Shown here: positions 44,881 through 56,041 of the stretch, piece after piece
Layout: every line of letters begins with the position of its first letter
Numbering within the stretch: position 1 is the stretch's first letter
From: Lepas anatifera
Taxonomy: Eukaryota; Arthropoda; Thecostraca; Lepadidae
Assembly (NCBI GenBank): GCA_034440635.1
Contig: JAOTON010001129.1
Coordinates: 682,001-746,000 of the forward strand
Direction: 5' to 3'
Length of the DNA: 64,000 nucleotides
The notes under the pieces: generated by a model
The model's input: only the letters and a program-made list of their open reading frames with translations
Databases searched by the model: none
Told to the model about the DNA's origin: nothing
Program-made: the position numbers and the translations under genes

Positions 44881-46200
44881 CCCAATTTTCGCTCCATTGT
44901 TGAACATGATTCTACTCAAAGCAATAGCAATGCTGTCTCTTGGGAATAACCTTGTTTTCTTTCCATGACTTCATTCCCATGATAACTATTTCCAAAGCTC
45001 TTAATTGATGCATTTTAGCATTAATAATCAGGACTGAAAAAGTTTCCAGAATAGTTGCTGATGACCTATTTGGACCAGGATTGGGTACTGAGAAGAGTAG
45101 TTTGCATTTCAACAACCTGTTCTTTTTGGTGGACACAATCTCTCTGTGATATTTCTGCTGTACCTCTGTGGCAGTGCTTCCATATTTCATCCATACTAGA
45201 GAAAACAAAACGATTCAACTTTCTTGTGACAAAAAAATTCAAGATATTATCAGAAACTTGGATGCATATAATCAGTCAGTTAAAAAACATACACACACAC
45301 CCTGATCACCCAGTGTGCATCCATCTGTGCAAAAGACACAGCTTATTCTATGTTTGGCAGACTTGGATTGGACAATTGTCCTTGCAGTGGAGTCTTCTGG
45401 CAAATTGTAAATGGTTTATCACATATTTGTGCTGTGCAGGAATACACATTTATATCCCTTATGGGGTACCAATGCACAGAGATGGATCTAGGATTTTATC
45501 AAGGGGCAGCCCTCTGAGATTGCATGCTGTCAACCAAAAGGGCACACTTCACCCAAAAGGGTGGCTATCATCATCAATCAGTGGGAGAAAACTGTGGTTG
45601 GTGTGACTTAAAAATGGTAACAGTGCCATAAATGGGAATGCTTGACCCATAGATGGGAACACCCATTCTCAATTATGGGAATGCATGAGACCATTTTCCA
45701 GAACAATATTTTAGGCCATGAAACAAACTTTTGTTCTTTCTACCTGGCTTATTTCTGTTCTTAAAATTTTAGAGGACATTTATCTTTGAAGCAGAAACAG
45801 GAAATCATACTTTATACCCTGCTTCAAATATTGAAGATCAACATGTTTATTATGATCATTCACATGTCTTGGTGCATCTGTGTAAATAAAACACTAGTCA
45901 TATACAAAATCAATTAATAGATACCTAGTGAAACAATAAAAAATTTTTAATATTTGATTTCTATTGCCACTTGAGATAATAATATATACAGACCAAGACA
46001 TATGGCCATACAGAACATGATGTGACCCAACCTAGCACAACAAAACCTGTTCTCAGCACCTTTAATGCCATTTTTCACAACTTCTAAACTTCAAAGCTCC
46101 ATCTGTAGCCCCATAATTTGTATTCTAGTGGTGGGGGCAGTAGCAAGGTATTTTCTGCCTCACAGACCTGGTTTAATCAGTTTTGGGGTACCCTTTTCCT
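44880..46200. other. CpG-depleted AT-rich block
   Basis: In about 1.3 kb I find only one or two CpG dinucleotides, while TG and CA are abundant. The DNA on either side is CpG-rich, including the adjacent LINE. A 183-codon plus-strand ORF (45055-45606) and a 98-codon minus-strand ORF (44912-45208) cross it, neither with a recognised motif. A GAGATGGATCTAGGATTTTATC motif near 45479 resembles the end of the element at 6748. The block may be a single old repeat copy. Confidence 0.6.
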
Positions 46201-46284
46201 CAGGCCGCCCTTAATCCTTTCAAACTTAAGGGGCCCTGAACTCGAGTTCAGGGATCCCTTGGACCTGTCACTGCTGTGGCACCC

Positions 46285-49040
46285 CAAGTGAATCAGAATC
46301 AGAATCAGAATCAGAATGTATTTGGAAACGTCCACACATTGGTAAAACAAGTAGGTGGTTTTTCACGTTTCCACGTCATATGGTAAGACATGGTAGGTAA
46401 AACTAACGATAAAAGTTAAGGATAAAAGCATACCATAAAAATAAGATCAGATCACACACAGGCACACAAACCGCGCACAACATACATAAAACTAGCGCTG
46501 ACGAAAGCCTCCCCACTGCCTCTCTATTAGCAGGGCCCTCAAATTGGGTTTGAACGGCATGTCCCCTCCGATGTCCAGCTCGTTCAGCAGAGCTGCCCCC
46601 GGTACGCAAGCCGACGTCGGCCTGCCTCCGTGCGGATTCGCGGCAGGGACAGCTCCGCTGACCGGCGCGTTGCGTGGCTGTGTATTGTGCTGCGTGGAGG
46701 ACCTATTGTGTGTACTATTTGTGGTGGTGTGCGAGTGTATATGATTTTGTGTACGGAACATGCAGTGTGATGCTGGATGAGGTGTTTGGCGTCCAGCCAC
46801 TTGAGTCGTTCAACAACGTCGGAAATGTGGTCTCGCTTTCGGCGCCCGCTGACGACTCTGGCACAGAAATTGATTATTTTTTTAATTTTGTGCACCTGAC
46901 TGTTGCTGCAAGAGCCGTAAACACAGAGGCAGTATCGAACGATGGAAAGCACTAGAGAGTGAATAATTTGGGGCATGAGCTGAGCTGGCACGACATGGCG
47001 GATGTGGGTGAGCGCGATAAGAAGGCCCGTGGTTTTGTTAGTGACTGAATTTACGTGCTGTTCGAAGTCAAGGTGGCGATCAAGCAGAACGCCGAGACTT
47101 TTCACGAATTTCGAGTCGATGATGGTTGAATTTCCGAATTTGAGGCTAACGGGAGGAAAATTTCGCAGCATTGCTTTAGTGCCCAGGACCATCATCTGTG
47201 TTTTAGACGTGTTTACTTTCATGCCATTTGCACAAAACCATTGATGAAGGGAATTTAGTATGGCTTCCATGCGTTGAATAAGATGTTGTAAGTCTTGTTT
47301 TTTGCCTGTTATGAGAACGGAAGTGTCGTCGGCGAACTGAGTGATCGTCACGTCGTCTTCCACGTGAAGAGAGAGGTCGTTAGTGAAGAGAATGCAGAGT
47401 ATACAAGAGAGACTTCCACCTTGAAAAATTCCAATATTGTTATTTTTTGAGCCAGATCTGATGATTGTGCCGTCACGAGGGGATTTTATCTGAACTTGTT
47501 GAGTATGGCCTTGCAAATAATTTTGAAACCAGACTGTGTCTATGCCGTAGAGTGTCATTTTCTGCAGTAGGATGTGGTGGGGAACCACATCAAACATTTT
47601 CGACAGATCCAATAGAACAAGAATACTGATTTCACCGTGGCACGATAGACGCGGTCAGTGATCACGTTTAAAGCAGACTCTGTAGAATAATTTCGTCGGT
47701 AACCGTGCTGAGAATCGGACAGCAAATGAGTGGCAAATGAGTGTTTTCGAGGTAGTTTACAAGTTGAATTTGGACTACTTTTTCGACAAGTTTCATGGCT
47801 GGGGGCAAAATTGTAATGGGTCGCGTATCGGCCGGGCTCGCTGGTGATTTGCTTTTTGGAATTGGGGCTATCAGTGCGTGTTTCCACTCTGCTGGGACTT
47901 GGCCAGTGAGGAGACTAGAATTAATGATATCTAGAAGGAGAAATCCAATTGAAGAAAAGAATTTAGTGAACATAGCCATGCTGAGCCCATCACCTCCGGC
48001 GTTGTTGGACGGCTTCATGCTGAGTATAGTGGCGTGTAGGGTTTGTATGTCGATGGGCTGGACGGTGAAACTGGATGTGGTGACGCGAGGCAGTCGCACT
48101 GGGACGGGGATCGTCGGGGCGGGTACGGAAGCAGCAGTGGTTGGTCCTACCGAAACGTAATAATCGTTGAGTATATCTGGTGTCACGTCGAGAAGTATAG
48201 AGGCCGTTTGTTTTTTGCCCAGAACGGGTTTCAAGATTTGCCAGAATCGAGCACGACCTTTTCTTAAAATTTTGCGTTGGAAAAATTCGCGCGAGTCACG
48301 CCGAATCGCAGATTTACTTAAACGGTTTAATTGTTTATACTCTAGACGAGATCCCCGGACCAGTGCGAGTTGCCTCTGGTGAATGATCTGCCGTGAATGG
48401 TGTGTGAGTGGCAACACGACCGGCTTACGAGCCGGGACAGAGCGGAGGGGGCAACACGATCCAACTGAAGCAAAAAGGCTCTTTTAAAGATTTGCCACTT
48501 AATATCAGGCGATGCACACATCAGCATAGGCGACCAGTCGATCAAGGAAATCCGTACCTGAAAGTCATCAACATCTACGCGCGCTAAACATCGTTTCTTT
48601 TGCCTGCAAGCTACTTGTCGCGTCTGTGCGTCGGGGCCGCGCAGTACAATGCGCGTAAAGTCATGCGGCCCACCGAAATGACACCTGGTCACGCCGCTCC
48701 GACGGACACGTTCAGGACAGTTTGTGGCAATAACATCAAGAATAGTACCAGCTGGTCGGTAAGTATTACGAGTTGTATTAACAATGCTGAATCCGTAATT
48801 TTCAAATAACTGTCGTAATTGAGGCCTACACTCACGCTGTTCCTTACGCAAGCAGTGGTTAAAATCACCGGTGAGGACAAACTTGAAATCAACATGTTTC
48901 CCAAACATGATCTGAAGTTGTGACTCAAAATCGTCTAAATCCTTTGTCAGCTGATTAAGAGTATTGTTTGGCACTCGGTAAACAGAACAAACTATGTACT
49001 TCACACTTGTATAACAGTGGTTGACAGATATTAACACTTA
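46285..49040 (-). pseudogene. 5'-truncated CR1-like LINE: endonuclease and reverse transcriptase, frameshifted
   Basis: On the minus strand, the 5' part (49037 to about 48342) keeps the C-terminal half of an APE-type endonuclease: YRVPNN, LTGDFN and ILDVIATNCPE, with PHDF where SDH is usual. The next frame (48417-47668) has the region before the reverse transcriptase core, with KPSNNAGGDGLS and PIPKSKSPASPADTRPI. A third frame (47887-47555) has SQHGYRRNYSTESAL. The last long frame (47612-46584) has LSKMFDVVPHHILLQKM, GGSLSCILCILFTNDL, the FADD active-site box and NTSKTQMMVLG. At least three frameshifts separate these parts, so it is inactive. The 3' end is a hexamer tail (AATCAG on the plus strand, at 46289-46317), as in CR1/L2-group LINEs. 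It is truncated at the 5' end near 49040. Confidence 0.88.
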
Positions 49041-49387
49041 AACCAACACAGCAGGCAGATGAACGCGTTTCGACAAAAATTGTCTTTTTCAGCATCTATA
49101 CTTTATACCTCATTACCAGAGTGAATTGAGGTAAAGTCAGGTTTAACATAATGCACGCAGCAAAATTTTATTTCCCGAAATGTGCCACAAAACTGTTATT
49201 ATAGCCACGCTGTCATATAGGTATGGGCCAGCCTTTATATTTGGTGACCTAAATTTACCAACACTTGGTTGGATCGAGAAAAATCAAACTATAAACAAAA
49301 TATTAAAAAACACTTAAAAAGGGATGGAAAAATTTCCGTCGTGTAAATATTATAATGCCAAAATATTATACGACACATATAGGAGAT
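49041..49387. other. No gene seen
   Basis: AT-rich sequence between the LINE and the next MITE, with nothing I can support. Confidence 0.4.
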
Positions 49388-50004
49388 GGGCCCCGACTAC
49401 TAAGGGGGCACCCGGCCTGGGGTGCCCTCGACGGTAGTCGGACCCCCTTGGCCGAATTTGTCTGGTCAAATTCTGAAATTGACCTGAACTAATGTCAGAT
49501 TGAGGTCAGCATGGTCATAGTCATGTCATGCAAACGGTAGTGGTAAGCTAAACACAATGACCTCAAACCAAGCGCTGTTTCGTCATTCTCGTTGGAATTA
49601 TCTGACCCACGCTAAATTTCTAATTCGCGTCCATGGCCCTAGCCTGACATCAGGTCATCGATTTAGATAAATCCCGTTAGCACAAGCTGCTGATAAAATA
49701 CTTATAAAAACCCGTTAGCACTGTGCTGTACTCGGTGACCCTATTTTGTGATTTGAGCCTCAGATCGGTGGATTAAGCTTGCTCTTATTGCTGCACCTCT
49801 GAAACAATGGAGATGAGGTCACTTGCCTTTGACTGGTGACCTGACCTGATATGACCTGAGTCTAAGTTTTGTATAGAAGCTGCTGCAAAAGACGGGGTGA
49901 CGGGTACACCGAGTACGGCGGCCCGCAGCAGCACGGCTTCTGACTATCTGTGAAAAAGCATCAGAGGGTAGGGCACCCGCCTTACCCGTACCGGCGCGTG
50001 TAAC
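49388..50004 (-). mobile_element. AGGTCA-rich MITE, diverged copy with hairpin end
   Basis: The right part follows the family in reverse: GAGGTCACTTG, GACTGGTGACCTGACCTGA, ACCGAGTACGGCGGC, then CCGTACCGGCGCGTGTAA. The far end at 49391-49442 forms a nested hairpin: CCGACTAC pairs with GTAGTCGG and GGGCACCC with GGGTGCCC. Flanking TTAA sites are not intact. It is shorter than the reference copy and heavily diverged. Confidence 0.65.
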
Positions 50005-50119
50005 ACAATATTGATGGTTCAGCTTTTCAGACCTTCGTGGGCGCTTATCTCTGGCGTGTGTGGGTGTCTCGCTGCCGTGTCTGTGTAAGCACTGATTTGT
50101 CGCCTGTGACGTCTGCCCG

Positions 50120-50400
50120 TGAAGTGTGTGGGCGCTACTCCCAGGGCTGTGCGGGCGCTGCTCCCAGGGCTGTGTGGGCGCTGCTCCCAGGGCTGCGTGG
50201 GCGCTCCTCCCAGGCATGTGTGGGCGCTGCTCCCAGGGCTGTGCGGGCGCTGCTCCCAGAACTGTGTGGGCGCTGCTCCCAGGGCTGTGAGGGCGCTCCT
50301 CCTAGGACTGTGTGGGCGCTGCTCTCCGGGCAGTGTGGGCGCTGCTCCCAGGGCTGTGCGGGCGCTGCTCCCCGGACTGTGTGGGCGCTCGCTCCGACGG
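50120..50400. repeat. 23-bp minisatellite, about twelve units
   Basis: Units of the form GTGTGGGCGCTGCTCCCAGG plus GCT are repeated with variants (GTGCGGG, CTCCTCC, ACTGT). Because 23 is not a multiple of three, all plus-strand frames stay open and give apparent 150-160-codon ORFs rich in GAAPRAV-type repeats. These are by-products. Confidence 0.9.
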
Positions 50401-50900
50401 TGGTGGTCGCCAAGTGGCGAAAACGTTGTCTACTGGTCGTTAACGATTTGCTGGGGTGGCAGCCTCAGTTGCGGGGTGCCACTCTTGCACGCGGCCGATG
50501 AACATCCGCGGGGCCGATCGTTATTGATCTGCTGGGGAGACAGGTTCAGGTGCGAGGTGGCACTCTTGGACGCGGCCCCATACCCCTCCAAACGGGCGTT
50601 TTTCTGACCCTGTTTTGTTGGGAGATCTCAAGGGGGGGTACTTTAGGTCTACCTTCACTGGGCGTTAACACCAGACCTCACTCCACTGTGTGTGTGTTAG
50701 TGCAAATATAAACAGAGATTGCGTTTTTTACTATCATAAATGACATAAAGTTTTTGATGCTGTTCAGTCTACCCTTTCGCCAGTACACAACATAGGAATG
50801 TGTTATGTGGAAAGGAGTGTGAAATAAACCGTGTGCCGTCTCATCAAAGCAGCTTGATAGTACCCTGTACGATGGAAGTGTAATTTCCTGAGCAGTAGCG
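50401..50900. other. No gene seen
   Basis: Downstream of the minisatellite are two diverged copies of a GATCTGCTGGGG/GATTTGCTGGGG block (near 50445 and 50528), each followed by a short GC-rich segment. I see no ORF to support. Confidence 0.4.
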
Positions 50901-51182
50901 CTAGCCGTTGACGCTAGCTAGTCGCCTGGCCGACGACTTCACCTTTGGGTACCTCCCCGTGGAATGTCTGAAATAACTGGCCTGCGCCCTTGCCTCATAT
51001 TGTTGCTGTGCAAGGCCAGCTATCTGCTTGTTCAGCTTTAGGACGCTTTCATCAAGTGTTGACAACATATCTATCAGCGTGCGCCTTTCTGTGCTCTCCC
51101 CACTGCTTATACCTCTCATCAGTATCACCGTCAACGTCATGGAAGATACCATGAAGAAGTAGCCACAGACCTCGGGGGCCAT
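50901..51182 (-). CDS. Possible small single-exon protein, 93 aa, hydrophobic N-terminus
   Basis: The minus-strand frame starts at ATG 51182-51180 in a reasonable context (G at -3 and +4) and stops at 50901. The N-terminus contains a hydrophobic stretch, CGYFFMVSSMTLTVILM (about residues 6-22), that could be a signal peptide or membrane anchor. It is followed by a polar, helix-prone region STLDESVLKLNKQIAGLAQQ (about 41-60). A basic tail with RHSTGRYPKVKSSARR follows. The protein ends in glycine. Codons look protein-like and no minisatellite overlaps it. I recognise no family. It may equally be an exon of a longer gene or a chance ORF. No poly(A) signal is seen close downstream on that strand. 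Confidence 0.4.
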   Translation of the reverse strand: MAPEVCGYFFMVSSMTLTVILMRGISSGESTERRTLIDMLSTLDESVLKLNKQIAGLAQQQYEARAQASYFRHSTGRYPKVKSSARRLASVNG

Positions 51183-52034
51183 TTCGCCACCACTGTCACA
51201 TTCAAGGGAATCCAGAGAAACACAGCTTCGGTCCTGTCGAATTTGAAACGATGCAAATATACATTGTCGGAAGATAACTTATGCAAGCACATGAGGTTGG
51301 CAAAGGGGTTTAATGGAACAAGGGGTCAGCAACCAAACAGCCAGACCTAGTATGGTTGTTGATTATTTTATGCATTATTAAATTTGCTGTAACAGGAGCA
51401 ATCTGATGATGCCTAAAATTGGCTCTTACGCTGGCCGGTCAGATGCTATAGCCCAACGCTCAGATGCTGCAGCAAAAGGCTAACAAAGCACGTTTTTACC
51501 TGTCATGACCAGGAAATTTTTTAAAGGAAAAATCAGTGGGGGGGGGCATTTCTTGAGCTGGCCTTTAGAGTGTTTGGAGGATTCAACACCACAATTGGAG
51601 AGGAGTACTAGAATTTAGACGTGGTGATTTTATAAAGCTTCCCAATGTCTCTTAATCTATATAACTCCATATTCTGGACCTAATGATGGCGGATAAAATG
51701 TATGCCCAACGAACAAACTATTTTATTATTTTCTATTAAATTGATGTGAAGTATTTTGATTTCGGAAGTATCGCACTAGGTCTTCTAGGTTAGATAGATA
51801 CAAGTTTTATTTACAAATATCTGTGGCTGTTGTCTATCAAAACTCAAAACTTATTGGAATCCAGTGCAAAACCAGTTATTTATCTTTTCTGAGGAGTTCG
51901 GTCAGAGACAGAGTTGTTTTTCCCCACCCTCGGTCGTCTCTTTAGCATGATCTGTCCTTCAAGAAAAATCGTGACCATGTCCCTGGCGTTAAAATGAGTA
52001 CTACGCCACACCACAACCACTTTCTGAAGTAGCT
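51183..52034. other. No gene seen
   Basis: AT-rich DNA without supported ORFs, repeats or motifs, apart from a G-run near 51537-51547. Confidence 0.45.
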
Positions 52035-52875
52035 TTAACACGCGCATTGACGGGTGTCCGAGCCACCTTCGCTTTGACGGGGGGTGGCGGGTACCCCCCT
52101 AAGATCTCGAGAACCACGATAGGTAGAGAAAAACAGTAAACGGTGTTGAGTAGGCCATCCACTTCTCGATCGAAAATATGGAGACATTTTTTGTCAGGTC
52201 ACATTTAAGGTCACTAGAGGTCAAAACATGCCGTCATAAGGATAACATGTAAATTAAGGTTTTTGGTCATGACATCTGAACAAGTAAAGATAGAGCAAAA
52301 AATAGAAACTGTATGAATCCTTGCAGCAAGCCGAATCGAATGATATATAATATGACCTTGCTAAGTCAAATCAAGGATTTGACCTGACCTGAGGTCAGGT
52401 CAAGGTCAAATGCGAAAAATGCATATCATTAGAACTGCAGAGACAAGGCAAATTTAATGGAGCTAAAATAAACGCTCTATCGCCATCCATTACTAAGTTA
52501 TTCAGTTAAAACCATTTTTCCCATGCATTTCCAATGGAGAGGTCATGGCTCGTACCTGACCTTAGGTCATCGATATCAAAAATACTGGAACATATTTTAG
52601 ACAACTTGGTGGGCCCATTATGTGATATGGGTTTTAATCGGATAAGTTCACCCTGTTCCGACTTATGCTATCTTAAACTTTTTTGAGGTCAGGTCACTTG
52701 ACCTGTACTGGTGACCTGACCTGAGATGACCTGACCTTAAAATTTTGGAAAAAGTTGTAAAAATGATAAGAGAAAAGATGTACCAAGTACGGCGAAGCTA
52801 CGCGCCGCCGCTTTTTATGATATCTCCGAAAAACCCGAGGGGGCGGGTACCCGCCCCCGTCAACGCGCGTGTTAA
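52035..52875 (-). mobile_element. AGGTCA-rich TTAA-flanked MITE, near-complete copy
   Basis: TTAA at 52035-52038 and 52872-52875 flank CACGCGCATTGACGGGTGT and its near-exact inverse. It is the reverse-orientation sister of 5818-6653, with the same order of internal blocks. By eye it holds about 19 AGGTCA/TGACCT hexamers. These include the palindrome at 52380-52402 followed directly by AAGGTCA, which makes an AGGTCAAGGTCA DR0 and the extended half-site TCAAGGTCA. No transposase is encoded. Confidence 0.88.
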
Positions 52876-53379
52876 ACAAATTTTAAAACCACTGTCTAAA
52901 CCAAGAGGGGGAAACACGTGACTGCGTATCCCACGACCGCGTTACGTCTCTAAAGTAAATGTTAAATATTACAGAATAAACCCAAACACTACTTCCCTAC
53001 CTTTTCAAAGTGAATGAGCTAATACCCATTTGAATTGATCGTTTTCTCTTAACGGAAACAATTTTGATGCAGCTATCTCACTATAAAGTTTACGTAGGCT
53101 GTCACCACAATTATAGACATTTTGAATAAACACTTCACGCCGCCGTAGAAGTGACTGGTCTGCTGCGCTTTGCCTTCATCGGCCTCCAACTATGATACAC
53201 CAACGAGCTCTGAATCGGGATAATTGACCGCGTTGGAAAGCAGATTACTCTGCAGTTCCCACGATGCTGGTTGAGGCAGGGTTCAGGTCTAATAAAACAT
53301 GATGTTCGATTGTTTTTAGGCTATGTATGTACTGTAGTTCCCGGGCGGTAGCCTGCATAAGTTTTTCCGGTTCCCACGA
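52876..53379. other. No gene seen
   Basis: Nothing beyond short ORFs. The DNA is ordinary AT-rich sequence. Confidence 0.4.
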
Positions 53380-53434
53380 TATCCTCCCAACGGGGTGAGA
53401 GCTGGCCAAGCCATTTGACCTTGGCAGTTGGTGC
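53380..53434 (+). mobile_element. SINE 3' fragment
   Basis: CCTCCCAACGGGGTGAGAGC, then a shortened body, then GGCAGTTGGTGCGTCGG match the shared tail of both SINE families. The tRNA head is missing, as in ordinary 5' truncation. Confidence 0.7.
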
Positions 53435-53584
53435 GTCGGAAAGTCCCAAAGCTGCTTTTACCATCGGCCAAGATAAGCTAAGAGTCGTTAATACGTGGCC
53501 GCTGTGAAAACCCTTAGCTGAACTGAGGCCCTGGATCCGCTCCTGGACCAACCATGGCATATGTATTGATCTTGCAATAATGAT

Positions 53585-53680
53585 GCGGCCTCCCTCTCGT
53601 CTGCCCTAATGTCCCTCTCATTTGCCTTGCCCTCACTTTGGGTGCCCTGTCCTTTATCTGCGCTGAATCACCCCTCATAT
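53585..53680. repeat. Short pyrimidine-rich degenerate minisatellite
   Basis: Units such as TGCCCTAATGTCCCTCTCAT and TGCCCTGTCCTTTATCTG recur roughly every 20 bp. They resemble the reverse complement of the purine-rich stretch at 55600-55870. Confidence 0.5.
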
Positions 53681-53899
53681 GACGTTCCCTTGCCGGCCAG
53701 ATCCTTCCCTAATGCTTTTGGTTTTATTCTATGCATTATGCAAAAATTCACTACGATAAATTTTAAATAAAAATTGCTATCAGCAGTGGAATCTGGACGC
53801 GCTCTATCAAATTCCTTCATCTCGAAATCCATCATAAAGGTGAAATGGTCATTTACACAATGGTGGCCTCTTTTTACGTTATGTACATACATTGCTCCC

Positions 53900-54868
53900 A
53901 AACCCTCGCCCGGGTGGGGGTGTTTGAGCACCCCCTCGGGGTTTTCCGGTGGCACAAAAAAAACAGCGGTGCGAAGCGCCACAGTACTTAGTACACCTTA
54001 TGCTTGAGCAATTTTGCAACTTTTACCAAAAATTTACGGTCAGCTTATCTCAGGTGAGGTCACCAGTGCAGGTCAAGTGACCTCACCCCCAAAGAAGTTT
54101 ACGATGTCATAAGTAAGAACGGGGCTAATCTATCTGATCGAATCTCACATAAGAAATAAGCCCACCGAGTGCTACAAAACCGTATTCTGGTATTTTTGAT
54201 AACGACGACCTAGGGTCAGATACAGATTATGACCTCTCCATTGGAAATGCATGGAGAAAACAGAATTTGGGCTGCATTTGTGTAAATTCCGCTGAAAATA
54301 CCTCAATATTCTCAAAATCGTAGTATCCTGGGCCCCTTTCCAATTTCAAGTTGCAATTTTTGACCGGTGACCTCTGATAGATCATCTGGGCCTACTTATA
54401 CAAGTTTTCAGACTTGGGTCAATAACTTTGCGGGAAATGACGATAAAGCTTTTATTTTGATACCTACCATTACGCTTGGATTGTTATTGCGAGTCGATTA
54501 ATATGCATATTGACTATGCTAGATTAGAAAGTGACCTTGACCAGACCTCAGGTCAGGTCATTTCAATGTTTTGACCTAGTATGGACATATTATACATCAT
54601 TCGATTCATTAGAACGAAAGTAAGCGTATGTTGACCTCAAATTGATTCTAACTCAACTTTGTCAGACGCTAGAACCCAGAAACTCTTCTCTATCATGTCT
54701 CCTTCTGTGACTGAAATAGTTTCTTCATGAATTATTTCGAGCTATCCACCAGCCTCCGCGTTTTTTTGCTCTCCCACATAGGTGCCGATTTCGAGGAGGG
54801 GGGAGGGGGGTGTTCGAACACCCCAACCATGGCGAAAGTGGTTTGAATGACCACCGGGGCGGGTGTTA
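53900..54868 (+). mobile_element. AGGTCA-rich MITE, longer subfamily copy
   Basis: The left end has GGTGTTTGAGCACCCCC, and the right end the related GGTGTTCGAACACCCC. Internal blocks correspond to the reference copy (TCTCAGGTGAGGTCACCAGTG near 54048, the CATTGGAAATGCATGG block near 54240, CCTCAGGTCAGGTCA near 54547) plus about 200 extra bases in the middle. It pairs with the minus-strand copy at 8440-9205 as a subfamily. Its flanking TTAA sites are not preserved. Confidence 0.72.
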
Positions 54869-54879
54869 TGATAATTCAC

Positions 54880-55340
54880 TTCAAAGGGAATGTGGCACTT
54901 TTATAACGTGATTTTAACTGAGATAGCCAAGTTGTAAAGCATACCGGAAAACCCGGTGCTCACTATATCACTTGTCTTAAAACAAAAAATTTCCGTGGAG
55001 AAAAGCTAAACACATACCTGAAATCTACCCCAAATGTACCCCAGCCAGGTGGCCACTGTTGTCAGCTGTTGGTGTGACGACAGCGCTGACGTCACAGTGA
55101 GTAATCAGCCAGTTGAAGCCCTTGAAGCCTAATGAATATGGCAGTAGTTACAGATCATGATGTCATCTACAGACAGAGGTTTATTTTTCACCCTAAAGGA
55201 GTACACATTTTAAAAATTGAAATATTGAGCTGGTTGTAAATTTTTCTGAGAAATCATGGACGCTTTCATGATTTTCGGCTAAAAATACCCATAATTACAC
55301 TAAATTCCTGGATTCGACCAATGTGCCATGTTCCCTTTAA
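54880..55340. mobile_element. TTAA-type MITE (AAGGGAATGTGGCAC termini), second copy
   Basis: It matches the element at 2788-3246 throughout. Shared landmarks are GAGATAGCCAAGTTGTAAAGC, CGGAAAACCCGGT, GTGTGACGACA and GACGTCAC. The right flank keeps TTAA (55337-55340), and the left has mutated to TTCA. Like the first copy, it lies directly beside an AGGTCA-rich MITE. Confidence 0.8.
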
Positions 55341-55560
55341 TAACAGGAGTCCAGTATGAACCCATTTTCCACTTACACGAACGTATTGGTGTCACGACCA
55401 AATTACATAATATGCCTTGAGCATATTTTATCTTAGGTTGAAAATTTAACGTCATTCAGAGGAGGGAACGTTAGGTGACGGCAAGCCACACGAAGTTTAG
55501 TACTTTACTTGGAACGACTTATGTGCAAAAAAGTGTGGGTGGGGCAGTTTATTCGAATGC
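55341..55560. other. No gene seen
   Basis: Nothing recognised between the MITE and the purine-rich stretch. Confidence 0.4.
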
Positions 55561-55870
55561 AGGTCCACGAGGGACGGGGAGGGGAAAACCAAGCAGGAAA
55601 GAATAGGTGAGGCATTCAACAGATACAGATAGGAGGGCAAGGCATTCCAGGTGTTATCAGGATTAAGAATAGGGAATTAATGGCAGGTGAAAGGGGTAGA
55701 GGACACGAAGAAAAAAACACGACAGAGGGTATGAAAAAATATTAGGGGAGATGAAAAGGACAGGGTAGATGAAGGTAGGGACGGAACACCCGCAGGCGAG
55801 GGCAGAGCAACTGAAGGCGATATGAAGACAGGCAAGAAAGGACAGGACTCGTGCAGGCGAAGGCTGGCAT
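55561..55870. repeat. Purine-rich degenerate minisatellite
   Basis: The plus strand is strongly purine-rich. Loose ~20-22-bp units share GGAC(A/G)GG, GATGAAGG and GCAGGCGA(A/G)GG motifs. The reverse complement of the tract at 53585-53680 is similar, suggesting a dispersed satellite-like family. Confidence 0.5.
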
Positions 55871-56041
55871 ATCCAAGGGGCCCTGACTTTTGGCCGATTG
55901 TCCTGAAATCTTATAGTTTAATCAGAATGCCCTCCTAAATGTTTCCTTGCCATCGCCTCTGGATTGATCTACTTACGAGGAAAAATCTCAGCACATCTAG
56001 ATAAAAACACACATTAAATAAGTTTTTTTCTGCCAAACCTA

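Noticed and set aside
45055..45606. 183-codon plus-strand ORF
   Set aside because: It lies in the CpG-depleted block, overlaps a transposon-end motif, and has no recognisable domain.
50037..50607. Two overlapping ORFs of 154-162 codons
   Set aside because: They follow a 23-bp repeat that leaves all frames open; no start context or domain.
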